Below are positions 35,901 to 47,776 of a stretch of DNA of 64,000 nucleotides, one piece after another. Positions within the stretch are counted from its first letter, which is position 1; the number at the start of each line of letters is the position of its first letter. The DNA comes from Peribolospora baueri. Lineage: Eukaryota; Basidiomycota; Peribolosporomycetes; Peribolosporales; Peribolosporaceae. The notes beneath the pieces were generated by a model. That model was not told where the DNA came from, ran no database searches, and was given only the letters and a program-made list of their open reading frames with translations. Location of the stretch: contig JAMDHS010000092.1 in assembly GCA_029717555.1 (NCBI GenBank), positions 1-64,000 of the forward strand. The letters are read 5' to 3'. Position numbers and translations under genes: made by a program.

Positions 35901-37256
35901 GCTCGAGCGCGATCTCCAGTGGTTGGACGAAATCGACGGAGGTACACCCAGACGAAGGCATGGGTCACGTCGTGCGAAGACAGCTAGTGACGATTGCTGC
36001 GGAAGCGACCGACTGTTTTACCCCACCGGTTCGTGGAGAGCACCTTCGCTTCGAAGGCTTCGACATCCTGATCATCACCTTGCACCATGCTTTATACGGT
36101 GTGTGTCCTTAATGGACGAACGGTGTGCTCACTGTCTGAGGCTGGAGCTGATCCATCTAACTTGATCCGTTGCAGATGCGTGGTCCATGCCTCTACTGGT
36201 CTCTGATCTCGAGGCTAGCTACGCTGCTGAAATGATGCGGGCCAGCGCGGACTTCCCCGATCTCGTCCGCCACATATATCAATGTCGCGACATTGATTCG
36301 GACAAACGGTACTGGCAACGGTCACTACGAGACGCCAACGAGACCATATTCCTGAGAAGGTCAAGTTCCCCGTCGACTGCAGACATCAAAGACACCTTCG
36401 TTTTCCTGCCGTCCGTGATTCGCGATTTACAACGCCTGACCTCACTTGCCCGCGAAGCCGGTCTTTCTATTCCAGTTCTCCTGATCTCCGCTTTCGGTTC
36501 TCTGGCCGCTGAGCAGCTTGACGTCGGCAATCCCACCTTCGGATTGTACCACGTTGGCCGGTCGTCGTCATTTGCAGGCATCGAGACCCTCGCGGGCCCG
36601 ACCATGACCATCTTGCCTGTTGTGGTTCGAGGCGCAAAGCGACGCGACGGCCGGTCACTTTTGGATATGGCGAGGGTCGCCCAGGAAGACCTGGCGAGCA
36701 GGACGGAGCACGAACAGACGGGCCTCGATGAGATCCACTCTTGGCTCGGAAAAGATAGCAAGCCATTGTTCAACGCGTTTGTCAACCTGCTCTGGCTACA
36801 GGGCAGCAACGATGACCGAGAGGGAGAAAATGTTCTGTTTCAGCGGATCAAAGTAAGTGCGGAATATACCTCTGAGCGCAGCACATATGACATTGCGCTG
36901 ACAGGGGACACGTTCGCAGGTTGGCGAGCCCGTGGACTTTGCTCCACCTCATGCTTTCACAAGTCCAACCGCCGTCGACGGGCTGGATGCACGTCTTTCA
37001 ATCATAGTATGTGCCAATGAAACATTGACAAAATCCTTTTCGTGACACTAATTTGGGGAACCTTTTGTCTTGATTGCTTGCTGATGCTCAGGCCGACCTC
37101 AACATCGACATTGCCATCACGTCGGACGACTCCATCGGCATCGGTATTCGGTGTCCGCAGGACTTGATGGACGAGAGGACGGCGGTGAACCTTGCTAACG
37201 GAATAGGGCAGAGGGTGGCAGTCGCAGTGGAAGCTTTGGAGAATGGCAGAGGGTGA
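20973..37256 (+). CDS. ferrichrome-type siderophore non-ribosomal peptide synthetase
   Basis: I built 46 exons that keep phase from ATG 20973 (MSTSTAPSSHG) to TGA 37254-37256, giving about 4,201 residues. Domain order is a short N-terminal region, then A1-T1-C1, A2-T2-C2, A3-T3-C3, T4-C4, with no thioesterase. A domains show TSGTTGEPKG, TSGTTGKPKG and TSGSTGRPKG loops and YRTGD motifs (A1 and A3; YRTGDAAR in A2). Carrier serines are near residues 900, 2041, 3117 and 3682. C domains show HHSIYDG, HHGLYDG, HHSLYDG and HHALYDA. Three A domains and terminal T-C without thioesterase are the hallmark of fungal ferrichrome synthetases (Sid2, SidC, Fso1), which assemble N5-acyl-N5-hydroxyornithine with Gly or Ser and cyclise by the terminal C domain. 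Family members usually end with two T-C pairs; here I see one. Two introns are GC-AG (22329-22428, 25264-25341). The boundary between exons 13 and 14 is uncertain. The convergent neighbour is a hydroxyornithine acyltransferase, which supports the role. Confidence 0.93.
22020..26225 (+). other. NRPS module 1: A1-T1-C1
   Basis: A1 runs from about 22030 to 24260 with WTYEELDRRAEE, YLQFSEYNFD, VVVNGGEKL, LYGPAEATL and SSAKIDRVALK (the A10 lysine). Its binding-pocket residues, read by eye against the PheA pattern, are D L M T V G L L I K. T1 (about 24330-24640) has LGLDSIKA, split by an intron just after the serine. C1 (about 24720-26225) has LRTGF, HHSIYDG and the later GRDG segment. Substrate cannot be fixed from these residues alone. 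Confidence 0.75.
26230..30865 (+). other. NRPS module 2: A2-T2-C2
   Basis: A2 (about 26230-28880) shows NYQDLENASNQLARYL, ILYTSGTTGKPKG, AFDVSFLETF, ALVVGGEKLS and NAYGPSEATIG; its pocket reads D V L A V G A I G K. It is cut into many small exons, including one of 10 nt. The A10 region is GSSKADATTLK. T2 has SLGFDSLSAIP across an intron. C2 (about 29300-30865) has LRTVF and HHGLYDGES in one 949-nt exon, then VLSGR. Confidence 0.75.
30890..35235 (+). other. NRPS module 3: A3-T3-C3
   Basis: A3 (about 30890-33260) shows WSYQELDNASN, YVLFTSGSTGRPKG (with a 22-nt exon in the loop), GFDVAIFEL, WLMSGGDAIS, NAYGPTEGCIG and TPNNKVDRNRL; its pocket reads D V F V M G A I G K, close to that of A2. T3 has FFHLGFDSLSALRL. 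C3 (about 33690-35235) has YFNHFAF, LRTTF and HHSLYDGHS split by an intron, then a GQVLSLRDSV segment. In the family, the last A domain usually selects the acyl-hydroxyornithine. Confidence 0.75.
35360..37256 (+). other. NRPS terminal T4-C4
   Basis: T4 (about 35365-35590) has MFGLDSISAIRIASRC. C4 (about 35630-37256) has LRTTF, LHHALYDAWS and the usual C-terminal half. The motif ends in Ala, where Gly is usual, but keeps the second His and the Asp. There is no adenylation domain and no thioesterase, so C4 is the likely release and cyclisation domain. The coding region ends directly after it, so there is one terminal T-C pair only. Confidence 0.75.
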
Positions 37257-37424
37257 TCAGTACCGGGTATGAACGTGTATGGAGGTCCTGTTAGTACAAA
37301 TAGTATCAGACATGTCGGTCTCCATGGAAATGAAAGTTTTACTCCCAACGTAGAAGGGCCGACGTCAGACGAGGCAAGGAATTATCATTTCAACAACTCC
37401 ATGAGCGAGCGTCCGCCATTCCGG

Positions 37425-39001
37425 CTACACAGGCGGCGATGGCTCCCAGTAGAACGGGCTCAGCTGGAAGAAGCGCTCACGAGACCATAGGACTAGAGCA
37501 GCCCGCTTGTGTGGCAAGTCGATGAGCTGACGGTATGAAAGTTGACCATCAGCCTGATGTTTCAGAGCAGCCTGTCAGAGGTGTTGAGGGAACAAAGCTT
37601 ACCTTCTCAACATGACCGCCATGCTCGCACTCATACTGGATCATCTTCGTGTTCGAGGCTCGCGGTTCCGAAACGGCTTGCTGAGTGCGAGGATCGAGCA
37701 AGAAGATGAGCTGCGAGAAACGTCAAGTGAGGAATAGAGACAAGGCGGTCAACCAAGGTTTTTGGTCAGCGGTAAAGCTTCTATAACGTGCGTGTGGAAC
37801 AAATGGAGAAGGCCTCTCACATGCAGCAGCCCTGCCATCCACGCCCGTACCCTATGAGGACCTCGGAAACGCTCTTCGCCAACGAGAGCGTGGAAGCCAC
37901 GGGCATATTGATCAAAGGGGTGAAAAGCGGCAATGTTGCTCTCCTGGGGAAGAAGCGAACGGGCGAGGTGAGCTAGGACTACCATGCAGTCGCCCCTATT
38001 CCCCCCCTCAAACCAACAGAATAAGGAAAGGAAGGGCCACCCACCTTGACCCAATAGATCTCAAACCACCCAAACTCGACTCCATCAAAGCTACCCACAA
38101 GCCCAAGGCTGCTCTCACTGTCCCTCACGCGCTCCAAGTACCGCCGATGCCCTTCCAAGCTGTCCCTCTGCCTCCACATTCGATTGACCCGATCCGAGTT
38201 CTGCCATTCACAGAAGAGCTGTAGGTGTCTCGGGACGGAGTCATCGATGGTCTCGTCAACCTTGGGTAGGTGGAGGGGCGTGAAAGTGAGATATTGGTTG
38301 AGCCAGGGAATGAATCTTGTGTATATCGGCTCGGGTGGGGGAGCGTATTCACTGGAGAAGATGGGCGGCCGAAGGACGGAAGTGTGGAGAGTGTACTGGC
38401 TACCAGCCTGTCCCGTCACCAAAGTGCGATTGAAGATGGGAGGAAGAACGATATTGTGAGGGTAATAGTCCTCGTTGGTGAGCCAAATATACGGACTTGA
38501 ACCGGCGCCTTGATAGAAGGCGGCACGGGAGAGGAGGAGGATGGGCTGCAGCTTGGCGGTCGTACCCGACGCGCTTGATCCTGTCGCACCTGGTGGTTGC
38601 ACGAGGTAGGCGAGACCGTCCCGCAGCATATCCCTGATGAGAGACTGGTATTGTGGCCGAATATCCAGCTCGACGCGAAACGCCTCATGCTGGGGGTACA
38701 ACACCTCAAAGAGGGCGTAAATGGCGGCATACAATCCCGTGAGGAGCACGTCCGCAGCTGGCTCGCCGAAGACCACCTTGCCCATCCTTCCAGCGCGGGC
38801 CCAAGGAGTATTGTCAGCTGGCTCATCCTCAGGAGGTAAGGAGAGATTGGGAAGCCCCTCCACGCTCAGCCGCAAAGACTTCCCGTCGCTGGACGTAAGA
38901 GTGAAGCTAGCTCTCCCATCACTTGGGGCATGGGAGACGACGCGGTATTGCCGTCTATCCGGAAGATGGAAGATAGCGGAGGTGCGCGGGTGGCTGAACA
39001 T
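37425..39001 (-). CDS. siderophore N5-hydroxyornithine acyltransferase (SidF/SidL/Fer5-like)
   Basis: Four exons (39001-38045, 37943-37821, 37710-37603, 37526-37425) give 429 residues from ATG 39001 (MFSHPRTSAIFHLPD). The C-terminal half matches the AlcB-type GNAT family of siderophore acyltransferases: CEWQNSDRVNRMW, HRRYLERV, GSFDGVEFGWFEIYWVK, YARGFHALVGEERFRGPHRV, LLDPRTQQAVSEPRASNTKM and LPHKRAALVL. These enzymes move an acyl group from CoA to the N5-hydroxyl amine of hydroxyornithine. No peroxisomal -SKL-like tail is seen (it ends PSPPV), so the cytosol is likely. The gene converges on the NRPS, with 168 bp between stop codons. Whether the acyl donor is acetyl-, methylglutaconyl- or anhydromevalonyl-CoA cannot be read. 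Confidence 0.92.
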
Positions 39002-39468
39002 ATAAGCGAGCGTGTGCGTGTGTGACAAGAAGGTCAAGAAGAGGGAGGCGAGTGTGAGCAGGAATAGATAGATAGATGGTGATCAAGAAGAAGCCGAACG
39101 CGAGCCCCCGAGATCGGAGATGGGCTAGCGGATCAGATTAGACGCCGGTACGGCCCAGCCTCGCACGACCGACCTGACTTGCAACTGTTGTTAACCTCAG
39201 TCTCGAGAGACACTCCAACGGGCTACGGGATCCGATGCAAAATCTTCCACATCCCCAACGTTTTCCAATGCAAATTAACTAAAGTCTCCCACGCTCCAGC
39301 AGATTAAGTAAATGGCGAAGTTCGAAGATACAAACGAACATCTCTCGGCACTGTTTTGGATGTCGGCCGTCTGAATGGTGACGGCCGTTCCTGGGAGCAT
39401 CCACATCGAGCATGGCGCAGACCTGTGCCACCTCAGATCTCCCCACATCGTGCCTTCAATGTAGTCCA
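39002..39468. other. intergenic, acyltransferase promoter
   Basis: 467 bp between the acyltransferase start and the TSC13 stop, both minus strand. It contains a short GATA repeat (TAGATAGATAGATGG, about 39065-39079) some 65 bp upstream of the acyltransferase ATG, giving two overlapping AGATAG cores. Otherwise nothing is seen. Confidence 0.4.
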
Positions 39469-40973
39469 TCAGAAGATGAAGGGGATCATGGCCTTCCTGT
39501 GGAGCTTGCGGTACTCGTTGGGGAACTCCTTCTTGTAGTTCCGGTGTTTCTTGGCAGCCCAAGCGAGCATCTGCCCGGCTCCGACCACGGTGAACAAGAC
39601 GGCTGTAGAGATCGGGAGGAAGAACTTCCATCAATGCTGCATGTTCGCCTTTGGCGCGACAATGTCGACAACCGCGGGAGAAGATAGTGACTCACCGGCC
39701 CAGCTGCCGGTCAAGGCCGAAACGGCGACCCAGGCGAGCGTCTCAAAGAAGTAGTTGGGGCACGACACGAGGCTGAAGCCGTAGCCCTTGGGGATCTTGC
39801 GGACGCGAGTACCGGGCGGACGGAGGTTGCGCAGAGCAAGATGGGTATGCAGGTTGGACAGTTGCGCGTACTACGAGAGAGGTGGAGGAGAAAAAAAGAA
39901 GATGCGGTCAGGTCGACGCGGCGCGCTCACGAGTCGATGGGCAGCCGAAAAAAGACGACGCGGCGAAGCCAAGACCTGTCACGCACAGCCCACACGGCGA
40001 TCCAGCCAGCCAGCCACTTATCGTCGTCCCAAATGGTTCCAGCAAGCTTCTGTGCGCTATTCCAAGGACCGTAGATAGCACCAGCGAGAAGGACGCCTTC
40101 AAGGATCCAGTAGTGGGCTGAGTTTTTGAAGATGTTGAACAGTGGCATGGTACTGGAGCTGAAGCGGTGGACAAAGAGGGTCTCTAGCTCGCGCTTGAGG
40201 TTGTGCATGAGTACGAGGCCGTACGTGACCCTGGACGGAGAACCGTGACGGGAGCGCCGCTCCGTTGAGCAAAAGAACATGTCATGGTGGTAGGGAAGGG
40301 AGGAGACCATCGAGCTCACTTCTGCATCCTAGAGTGGGCGAAGGACGTGCCATAGACTTGAGGGCCCAAGTGGAAGAGGAGGGGATGGATGATGAGTGGG
40401 CCGAGCTGGCGGGGCGTCGATGGGGATGAGACGAGGAGGAGGTAAGCGACCCTTAATCCAAGCGAAAAAGGCCGGCCGTGGAACGATCGACCGCGCCCGC
40501 CCATTCCTCCTTTCGACCCGCGTCGCAACTCACGTACTCGACCAGGAACACCGTCCTCCAGGCAATCTGAGGCCCAAGGTCCTTGAGGAGCAGCGTATCG
40601 CCATTCTGCACGCCATACGTCTCGAGCGCCGCCTTGTCGTCCACGAGCGCCTTCTTCGGGTCCGTCGAGGGTACGAGGCGCTGGCGGGTGGGATAGAGCT
40701 GAAGAAGGAGAGGGTTAGACGGGACGTCGAGGAAAGAGATGGAATGAAGGTTAGTGGAAGGGTAGATCAGTGCTCCCGCGCTGTGGAAAAGAATGGTCTG
40801 CGCGCAGTCTTCCCCGTCCCGCTTCCGCTCACCTTCTTCACCTTGGCCCACACGGCCTCCTTAACGTCAGCGACCGTCACAGGGCCTTCATCGTCAGGAA
40901 CCTCAATCTGGAAGGGGAACTTTTCGCTCCCCGGCTTGGGGTTGCGCAATGCGATGGTAAGGGTGAAGGGCAT
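39469..40973 (-). CDS. TSC13: very-long-chain enoyl-CoA reductase (trans-2-enoyl-CoA reductase)
   Basis: Six exons (40973-40833, 40698-40534, 40405-40320, 40230-39987, 39870-39696, 39602-39469) give 314 residues, the normal family length. The N-terminal 110 residues form the ubiquitin-like part ([19 protein letters not shown]..., [21 protein letters not shown]). The membrane part has [13 protein letters not shown], the [16 protein letters not shown] signature, a steroid reductase-like core, [15 protein letters not shown], then [21 protein letters not shown] and a tail ending IPFIF. It catalyses the last step of fatty acid elongation in the ER, reducing trans-2-enoyl-CoA with NADPH for sphingolipid very-long-chain acids. 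The last intron ends at a strong pyrimidine tract and CTACAG. Confidence 0.93.
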
Positions 40974-41471
40974 GTTGTGTTGATGTGTGACGGACGAGTA
41001 ATGAATTCGTTTCGCCGTCGATCAGTCGGACTGGACTGTCTTTCTTCTCGGCGCCGCGGTCGCGCATGTGCGCCGCAGTCTCGGAAGGGGAGGGGAAGAT
41101 CGGCGCTTCCATTTCATCTTCACATGAGCGACGAACACATCCTACAAGAATGGCAGCGACATGGTAACAACGCAAGCACGAGCGAGCGATGACGAGAATA
41201 TGTATGACGGTATGAGCCGCTCGCCACGCGCGCGTCTGAGATGGGGGAATCGTAAGGCTTGTCGGTCCGGACCGAATGCGGATGAATGCAGAGCGTTGTA
41301 GGGAAGATGGGGAGATGCGAGTGGGTGGGGATTAGTAGGGAAGCAGAGGCACGGGCGCTGGGTTGTCGGCGTAACGAATGTACTCGGAAGACGAATTGAT
41401 TATGGAAGAGGGAGGCCGTCCCGTCCGTAGTTCCGCCACCTCCCTCGAATACTGCCGGAACGACAGCACAC
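40974..41471. other. intergenic, TSC13 promoter and bestrophin 3' flank
   Basis: 498 bp between two minus-strand genes. Nothing beyond ordinary promoter and 3' flank sequence is seen. Confidence 0.35.
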
Positions 41472-43729
41472 TCAGATGTCAGCAAACATGGACGATCCGA
41501 TGCCATCGGGGACGGAATGCATGAGCCACTCTGTGTTGAAAGGGACAAAGAGGACGTGTCAGACGGGTAGGTAGTCCCAACACGGTGACGAAGCGGGAAG
41601 GACTTCGTCACTTACCGACTTCATGGGTGAGCTCGGCGCAAAGGAGGTCAAGCGGCAAGTCGGCCTGGTCGTGACCAAAGGGGAACTCAATCTCCGCTGC
41701 GATAGCTTCCATGCCAAGGAGAAGGATGGAGATAAGGAAGACGAAGAGGATCGTCCACCACCCGACATCCGCGACGAAAGCGAAAGGCTAGCGAACATCG
41801 GGAGAGGGGGAAAGGGGGGTGAGCGTTCGCCGTAGTTCTCGGGCACTCTTTCTGGTGATCGCACTCACAAGCGCCATGAGGTAGAAGAGGATGACTTGGC
41901 GGAGATGGATGCTGTAGACGCTGGGGATTTGGGCTGCAGGAAGAGAAAGCAAGGACGAAGCAAAGGCGAAGATGGGAAGCGTGCTCGTCAGGGATCGTTG
42001 CCGCACCCTAAAAAATGTGATGTCGTTTTGCGTGCCTCACTCACTTGTGCTGATACGCTCCATGTTACCCAAGCTCACGGTCATGTTGTCGATGCGAGCC
42101 ATGATAGATCCATACGATCCAGGATCGAGCTGGCCCTGATATTTCGCCGAGCCGAGGTACCGTACGAGTTCGTGGGCGATGCTACAGGAAGAGGGGGGGC
42201 GAGGCCCATATGAGTAATTTGCACTCGAACTTTCGAACCACCGCCTGAGAAGCACTTACACCTGAGGCAAGCTCATCGGGGGCTTGTTGGCGAAAAAGGC
42301 GCGAATGGTCATGTCGCGGGATTGCCGCTGTCGCTTGACCTGCGGCTTGCGTCTAACGAGGCTGTTGTACCCGGAGCCATGCGCCCTGTCCAAAAGGGGT
42401 GTCTTGTGGTTAACAGCTGCCTTGGCCTTGGCGTTGGCGACCGCTTCCTGACGGCTCTGCTCCGCCGCGGCATCGGCGGCCCTCTGGCGCATGTCGCGCG
42501 CCGCCTTGTCCTCCTTGGCGAGATCGGACGCGTCTTCGACTTGGACGAGCGTCTCCTCCGTGCCGCTGCTCCTGTGGTCGCTCGAGCCACCCGCAGGCGC
42601 GGGGGTGAGGTCCCCGTTGGTATGCACACCGGTGACGCCCGCCGGAGGTTCGACGATCTTGCCCTTGCCACGGAGACCGAAACCCTTCATCCAGAACTGG
42701 GCGACGTCCACGGGAAGGACTGCCTCGTAGTCTTCCCAGTCAAGCCCGATCTCGCGACGAAGGTGGTGCTTCACGGCGACGGCGAAGCTGACGAGAAGGT
42801 GCATGCAACGAGCCTTTTCGAAAAGCAGCTCCGCGTGCGTAGGCGGCAGCGCAGGTGACGGGTCTCTGCCCTTGCCATTGAAAAAGTGCGTAGAGGGAGG
42901 AGGGGAAGGCCTGGTGAAAGTGGCGGGATCGGTGGAGACGTTGCACCTGCGAGGACGGTCGGACAAGAATGACGCACTTCACCTGCCGCCCTCTCTAACG
43001 GAGAACGTCCGCTCCAAACGCGAGGGAGGGTGAAAGACGCACCAGATGTAGCGGCTTGCGATTCTGATGTCGGTGATCATGGCCTGGTACTGGGAGCGAC
43101 CATCGTACCAGCGGTCGTACTAATATCAGAGGAGAGAAAGCGAAGCGAAAAGGGACGTATCGTCAATAACCCGAACGCGGGCGCGATGCCCTACACGTAG
43201 GACAGCAAGTCGCCGGCCCTGTCCCCGCGCAGCTCACCGCTCCAGCGTTGCGGAAGGCGACGAGCAAACCTGGGGGAACGAACGAGCAGCAAAGATGAGC
43301 GAAATCTGCAGGCTAATAGCCCTATCGAAGACGCTGCTCACCGAGAACGAAGATGACGTTAGGCAGCACGGTAGAGCTGAGGGTCATGTGTATGTAGCCA
43401 AGAATGTTGGCGGAGGACACGATGACCGCCCAACCGGTGATGATCGACACGGGAACGACGATGGCGCCGAGGATCTGGGAGACGAGCGGAGGCGGGGCGG
43501 GTCAGGAACGGATGTGAGACACGACGACGTCGAGCTCGTGCTGCGCGGGTACATATATAATAAATATACACGGACGAGCGAGGCAGCCGGCGATCACCTA
43601 GCGAACCACACACGTCCTACTCACGCTGCCTCTGAACCGGACGACATCGCGGAAGAAAGCCCTCCTGGACCGCTCCTGCCGGGCCATCTCCTCCTCCTGG
43701 GCCTTGACAAACGTCTCAAAGTCGCGCAT
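41472..43729 (-). CDS. bestrophin-like (RFP-TM/UPF0187) anion channel
   Basis: Nine exons (43729-43625, 43474-43342, 43269-43238, 43119-43043, 42946-42260, 42181-42045, 41933-41869, 41787-41616, 41530-41472) give 488 residues from ATG 43729 (MRDFETFVKAQEEEMARQ). Family marks in order are TM1 GAIVVPVSIITGWAVIV, TM2 TVLPNVIFVLG, the selectivity region GLLVAFRNAGAYDRWYDGRSQY, TTQIPSVYSIHLRQVILFYLMAL, then FVADVGWWTILFVFLISILLLGMEAIA and EFPFGHDQADLPLDLLC. Fungal members are membrane anion channels. An Ala/Arg/Lys-rich loop of more than 100 residues (within exon 5) separates the halves, longer than in bacterial members. The C-terminus is short and ends DGIGSSMFADI. It lies tandem to TSC13, with no clear functional link. 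Confidence 0.85.
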
Positions 43730-45041
43730 CTCGGGCGGCGGCGGTCCTACCTGGACTTAATCCTGCTCGTCCTTGCCTCGTCTCGTGGCTGCTGAGAGAA
43801 AGAAGCGAGTGCTTGGTCGATCCGCCCTCGGTTCGTCCGTTTGGTCGCGGTCTGGTCCGGTCGGGTAGCTGGAGGAGGGGGCGGCGGCGGAGGAGGGGGA
43901 AAGAATCGGTCGATGGGGAGAGAGGGGGACGAGAAAGGGGATGAGTGGGGAGGGAGTGAGAGCGGTAGGTATAGTGTAATGCAGGGAACGACGACGGCGT
44001 GGACGACGTAACGAGAAAGAGCAAAGCTGTGTCTCCATCGCCATCCGCCGTCACGTCCGCCTTCCGGGTCCAACGCCTCGGCAAGCAACTAACCCTCCCT
44101 TAGCAGGCTTTGCCCGAGCCGACGGCACGCTCGACCCACCCAACCAAACCAAACCACGCAGCGGCGCGGCCGTAGCGGCGGCACCACTCGCTTTTTTTTT
44201 TTCGTCACACTGCAGACAGACCGGTCTAACAGATAGAGACGTCACACGCAGCTCATTCGACGCCGCTGCATGGATGGAGAGATGGATGGATAGGACGGAA
44301 TGAATCATCAAGGCCTGAATCGAAATCGAGCGACATCCCGACACTAGCAGTTTCTTTACAGCTCGCAACCCAGTCAGTCAGTCCACTCGCCGTAGCAGAG
44401 GAGAAGAAATCTGTCCACCAATCCAAACCCCCGACGACGGCCTTCACCGCTCCTCATCTTCATCTCAACGCTCTGGTATGCCGTGGACCTTCCAGATAGG
44501 AACGCTTCTCCCCGAACGTGAAATCCCGAATTTCGAAATGCAGTACGCGGATGAGCCAGTGGGAGATTGGGAGAGAGGGACGGAGGGAGGGAGGGACGGA
44601 GGGAGGACGACGACGAGAGGAAAGGAAAAGGCTACATGGAAATGCGAGGGCCTGTTTATTGATAGGTCGTCAGGGGAGGGAAGGCTCGGCATCTAGACCC
44701 GACCTAGTGCCAAGTCAATCAAAGAGGGATAACGTGCGATGGGGACCGATGGATGTGTATGTACAGCGAATCCAGAAGCCATGCCAGCAGCAAGACCGGA
44801 CGAGCGTCTGCGGTGAGAGGACAGCGAAGGTCGATGTCTCAGTACCTGGATGACGCGAGGGCACGACATGACATAACGGTCCAGAAGCCACGCGAGTTTT
44901 GGAGAGAAGTGTGAAAGACATGGGGCCAAGGTACGGGCGCGGGTACGCAAATGTTCAAGACCTGAAGGAAGAGTCAGCAACGCGGTCAAACAGGAACAAC
45001 TGTGAGCTACTGCCCGGGAAGGAAACCGGGTCGGCCCGCTC
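43730..45041. other. intergenic, bestrophin promoter and PRMT1 3' flank
   Basis: 1.3 kb. No gene supported. It holds a run of T (about 44192-44201), short GATGGA repeats (about 44272-44292) and a GGAGGGAGGGACGG purine tract (about 44580-44605). Confidence 0.35.
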
Positions 45042-46895
<1,854 letters not shown>

Positions 46896-47196
46896 GGTTA
46901 CCAGTGCAGAGGGAATGATTTTTCCGCTGCCTACAACCGTATTGGACTCTACTCGGCGGACCTGGGAAGAAGGAAGCGGCTGAGGTGAGGCAAGGGAAAA
47001 AGCAAGGTGCGATGGATGGGACCACTGTCGGTCTATAAGAGCGGCGCCGCTGGAGAAATGCTTTTCTTCGCAATTTGGAGTACTGCGGCTGCCCGCCACG
47101 TGGGTCGTTGATATGCGGAGCGGGCACAGCCGTCCCCTCAAGAGCGGACACAGGTTGACGACGAGTCGAGCTGGCTCCCACATGAGAAGCGTTCCG

Positions 47197-47355
47197 TCAC
47201 AGCGGCTCACACGATATCTACAAGCAGAACATGAAGTCGATGAGGTGGCAGAGAGTTTAAAGGATTCAACGACTCTGTAAGTCTCCTCGTCAAATGTCCC
47301 AAGGCCTCTTATCGACTTCATGTTCTGCTTGTAGATATCGTGTGAGCCGCTGTGA
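47197..47355. repeat. perfect 45-bp inverted repeat with 69-bp spacer
   Basis: Left arm 47197-47241 (begins TCACAGCGGCTCACACG) is the exact reverse complement of right arm 47311-47355 (ends CGTGTGAGCCGCTGTGA). The pairing can extend by four more bases on the inner side past a 2-nt bulge. Transcribed from either strand it would fold into a long hairpin. It may be a foldback element remnant; no flanking target duplication is obvious. Confidence 0.85.
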
Positions 47356-47580
47356 TATAGACAAACAGGAACAGCTAGTCGACTTTGTCTATTCTGAAAG
47401 GACTATCCACAACAGCCAAATAGATGCCTGGACATGCCATGATCTTTAGCCTTTCTCGGCACATGGCTGTGCCTCTTGACAATCTCCTCTTGAGATATAC
47501 CCTTCACCTGACACTTGGAAGGATCTGAAAAAAGCATTGTTCCATGAAAAGGTGGAGACGGTTAGAAATACCATCAAGAG

Positions 47581-47776
47581 GGTCCCATCAAACTCAAATA
47601 CTTTCCAAGATAGAAAGGTGTTATTTGACTATAGCTGAGAGAAAAATCGTCATGGTATTCCTCAAGAGGGAGCGTGGGCGCAGTCGGGCCAAATTCCCAC
47701 GGTATGGTCACCGTGACGAAGTTGTATGAAGTCACGAGGTCCCATCAAACTCAAATACGTTCCAAGGTAGAGAGGT
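47581..47776. repeat. 39-bp direct repeat, two copies
   Basis: Copies at 47581-47619 and 47738-47776 share GGTCCCATCAAACTCAAATA and then a TTCCAAG-TAGA-AGGT tail with about four differences, 157 bp apart. They sit in the AT-richer island and look like the remains of an unclassified element or a segmental duplication. Confidence 0.75.

Noticed and set aside
39630-39640. Acceptor at about 39625 for the last TSC13 exon
   Set aside because: It gives the wrong phase after the previous GTGAGT donor; the CTACAG acceptor at 39603-39604 restores the family reading [13 protein letters not shown].
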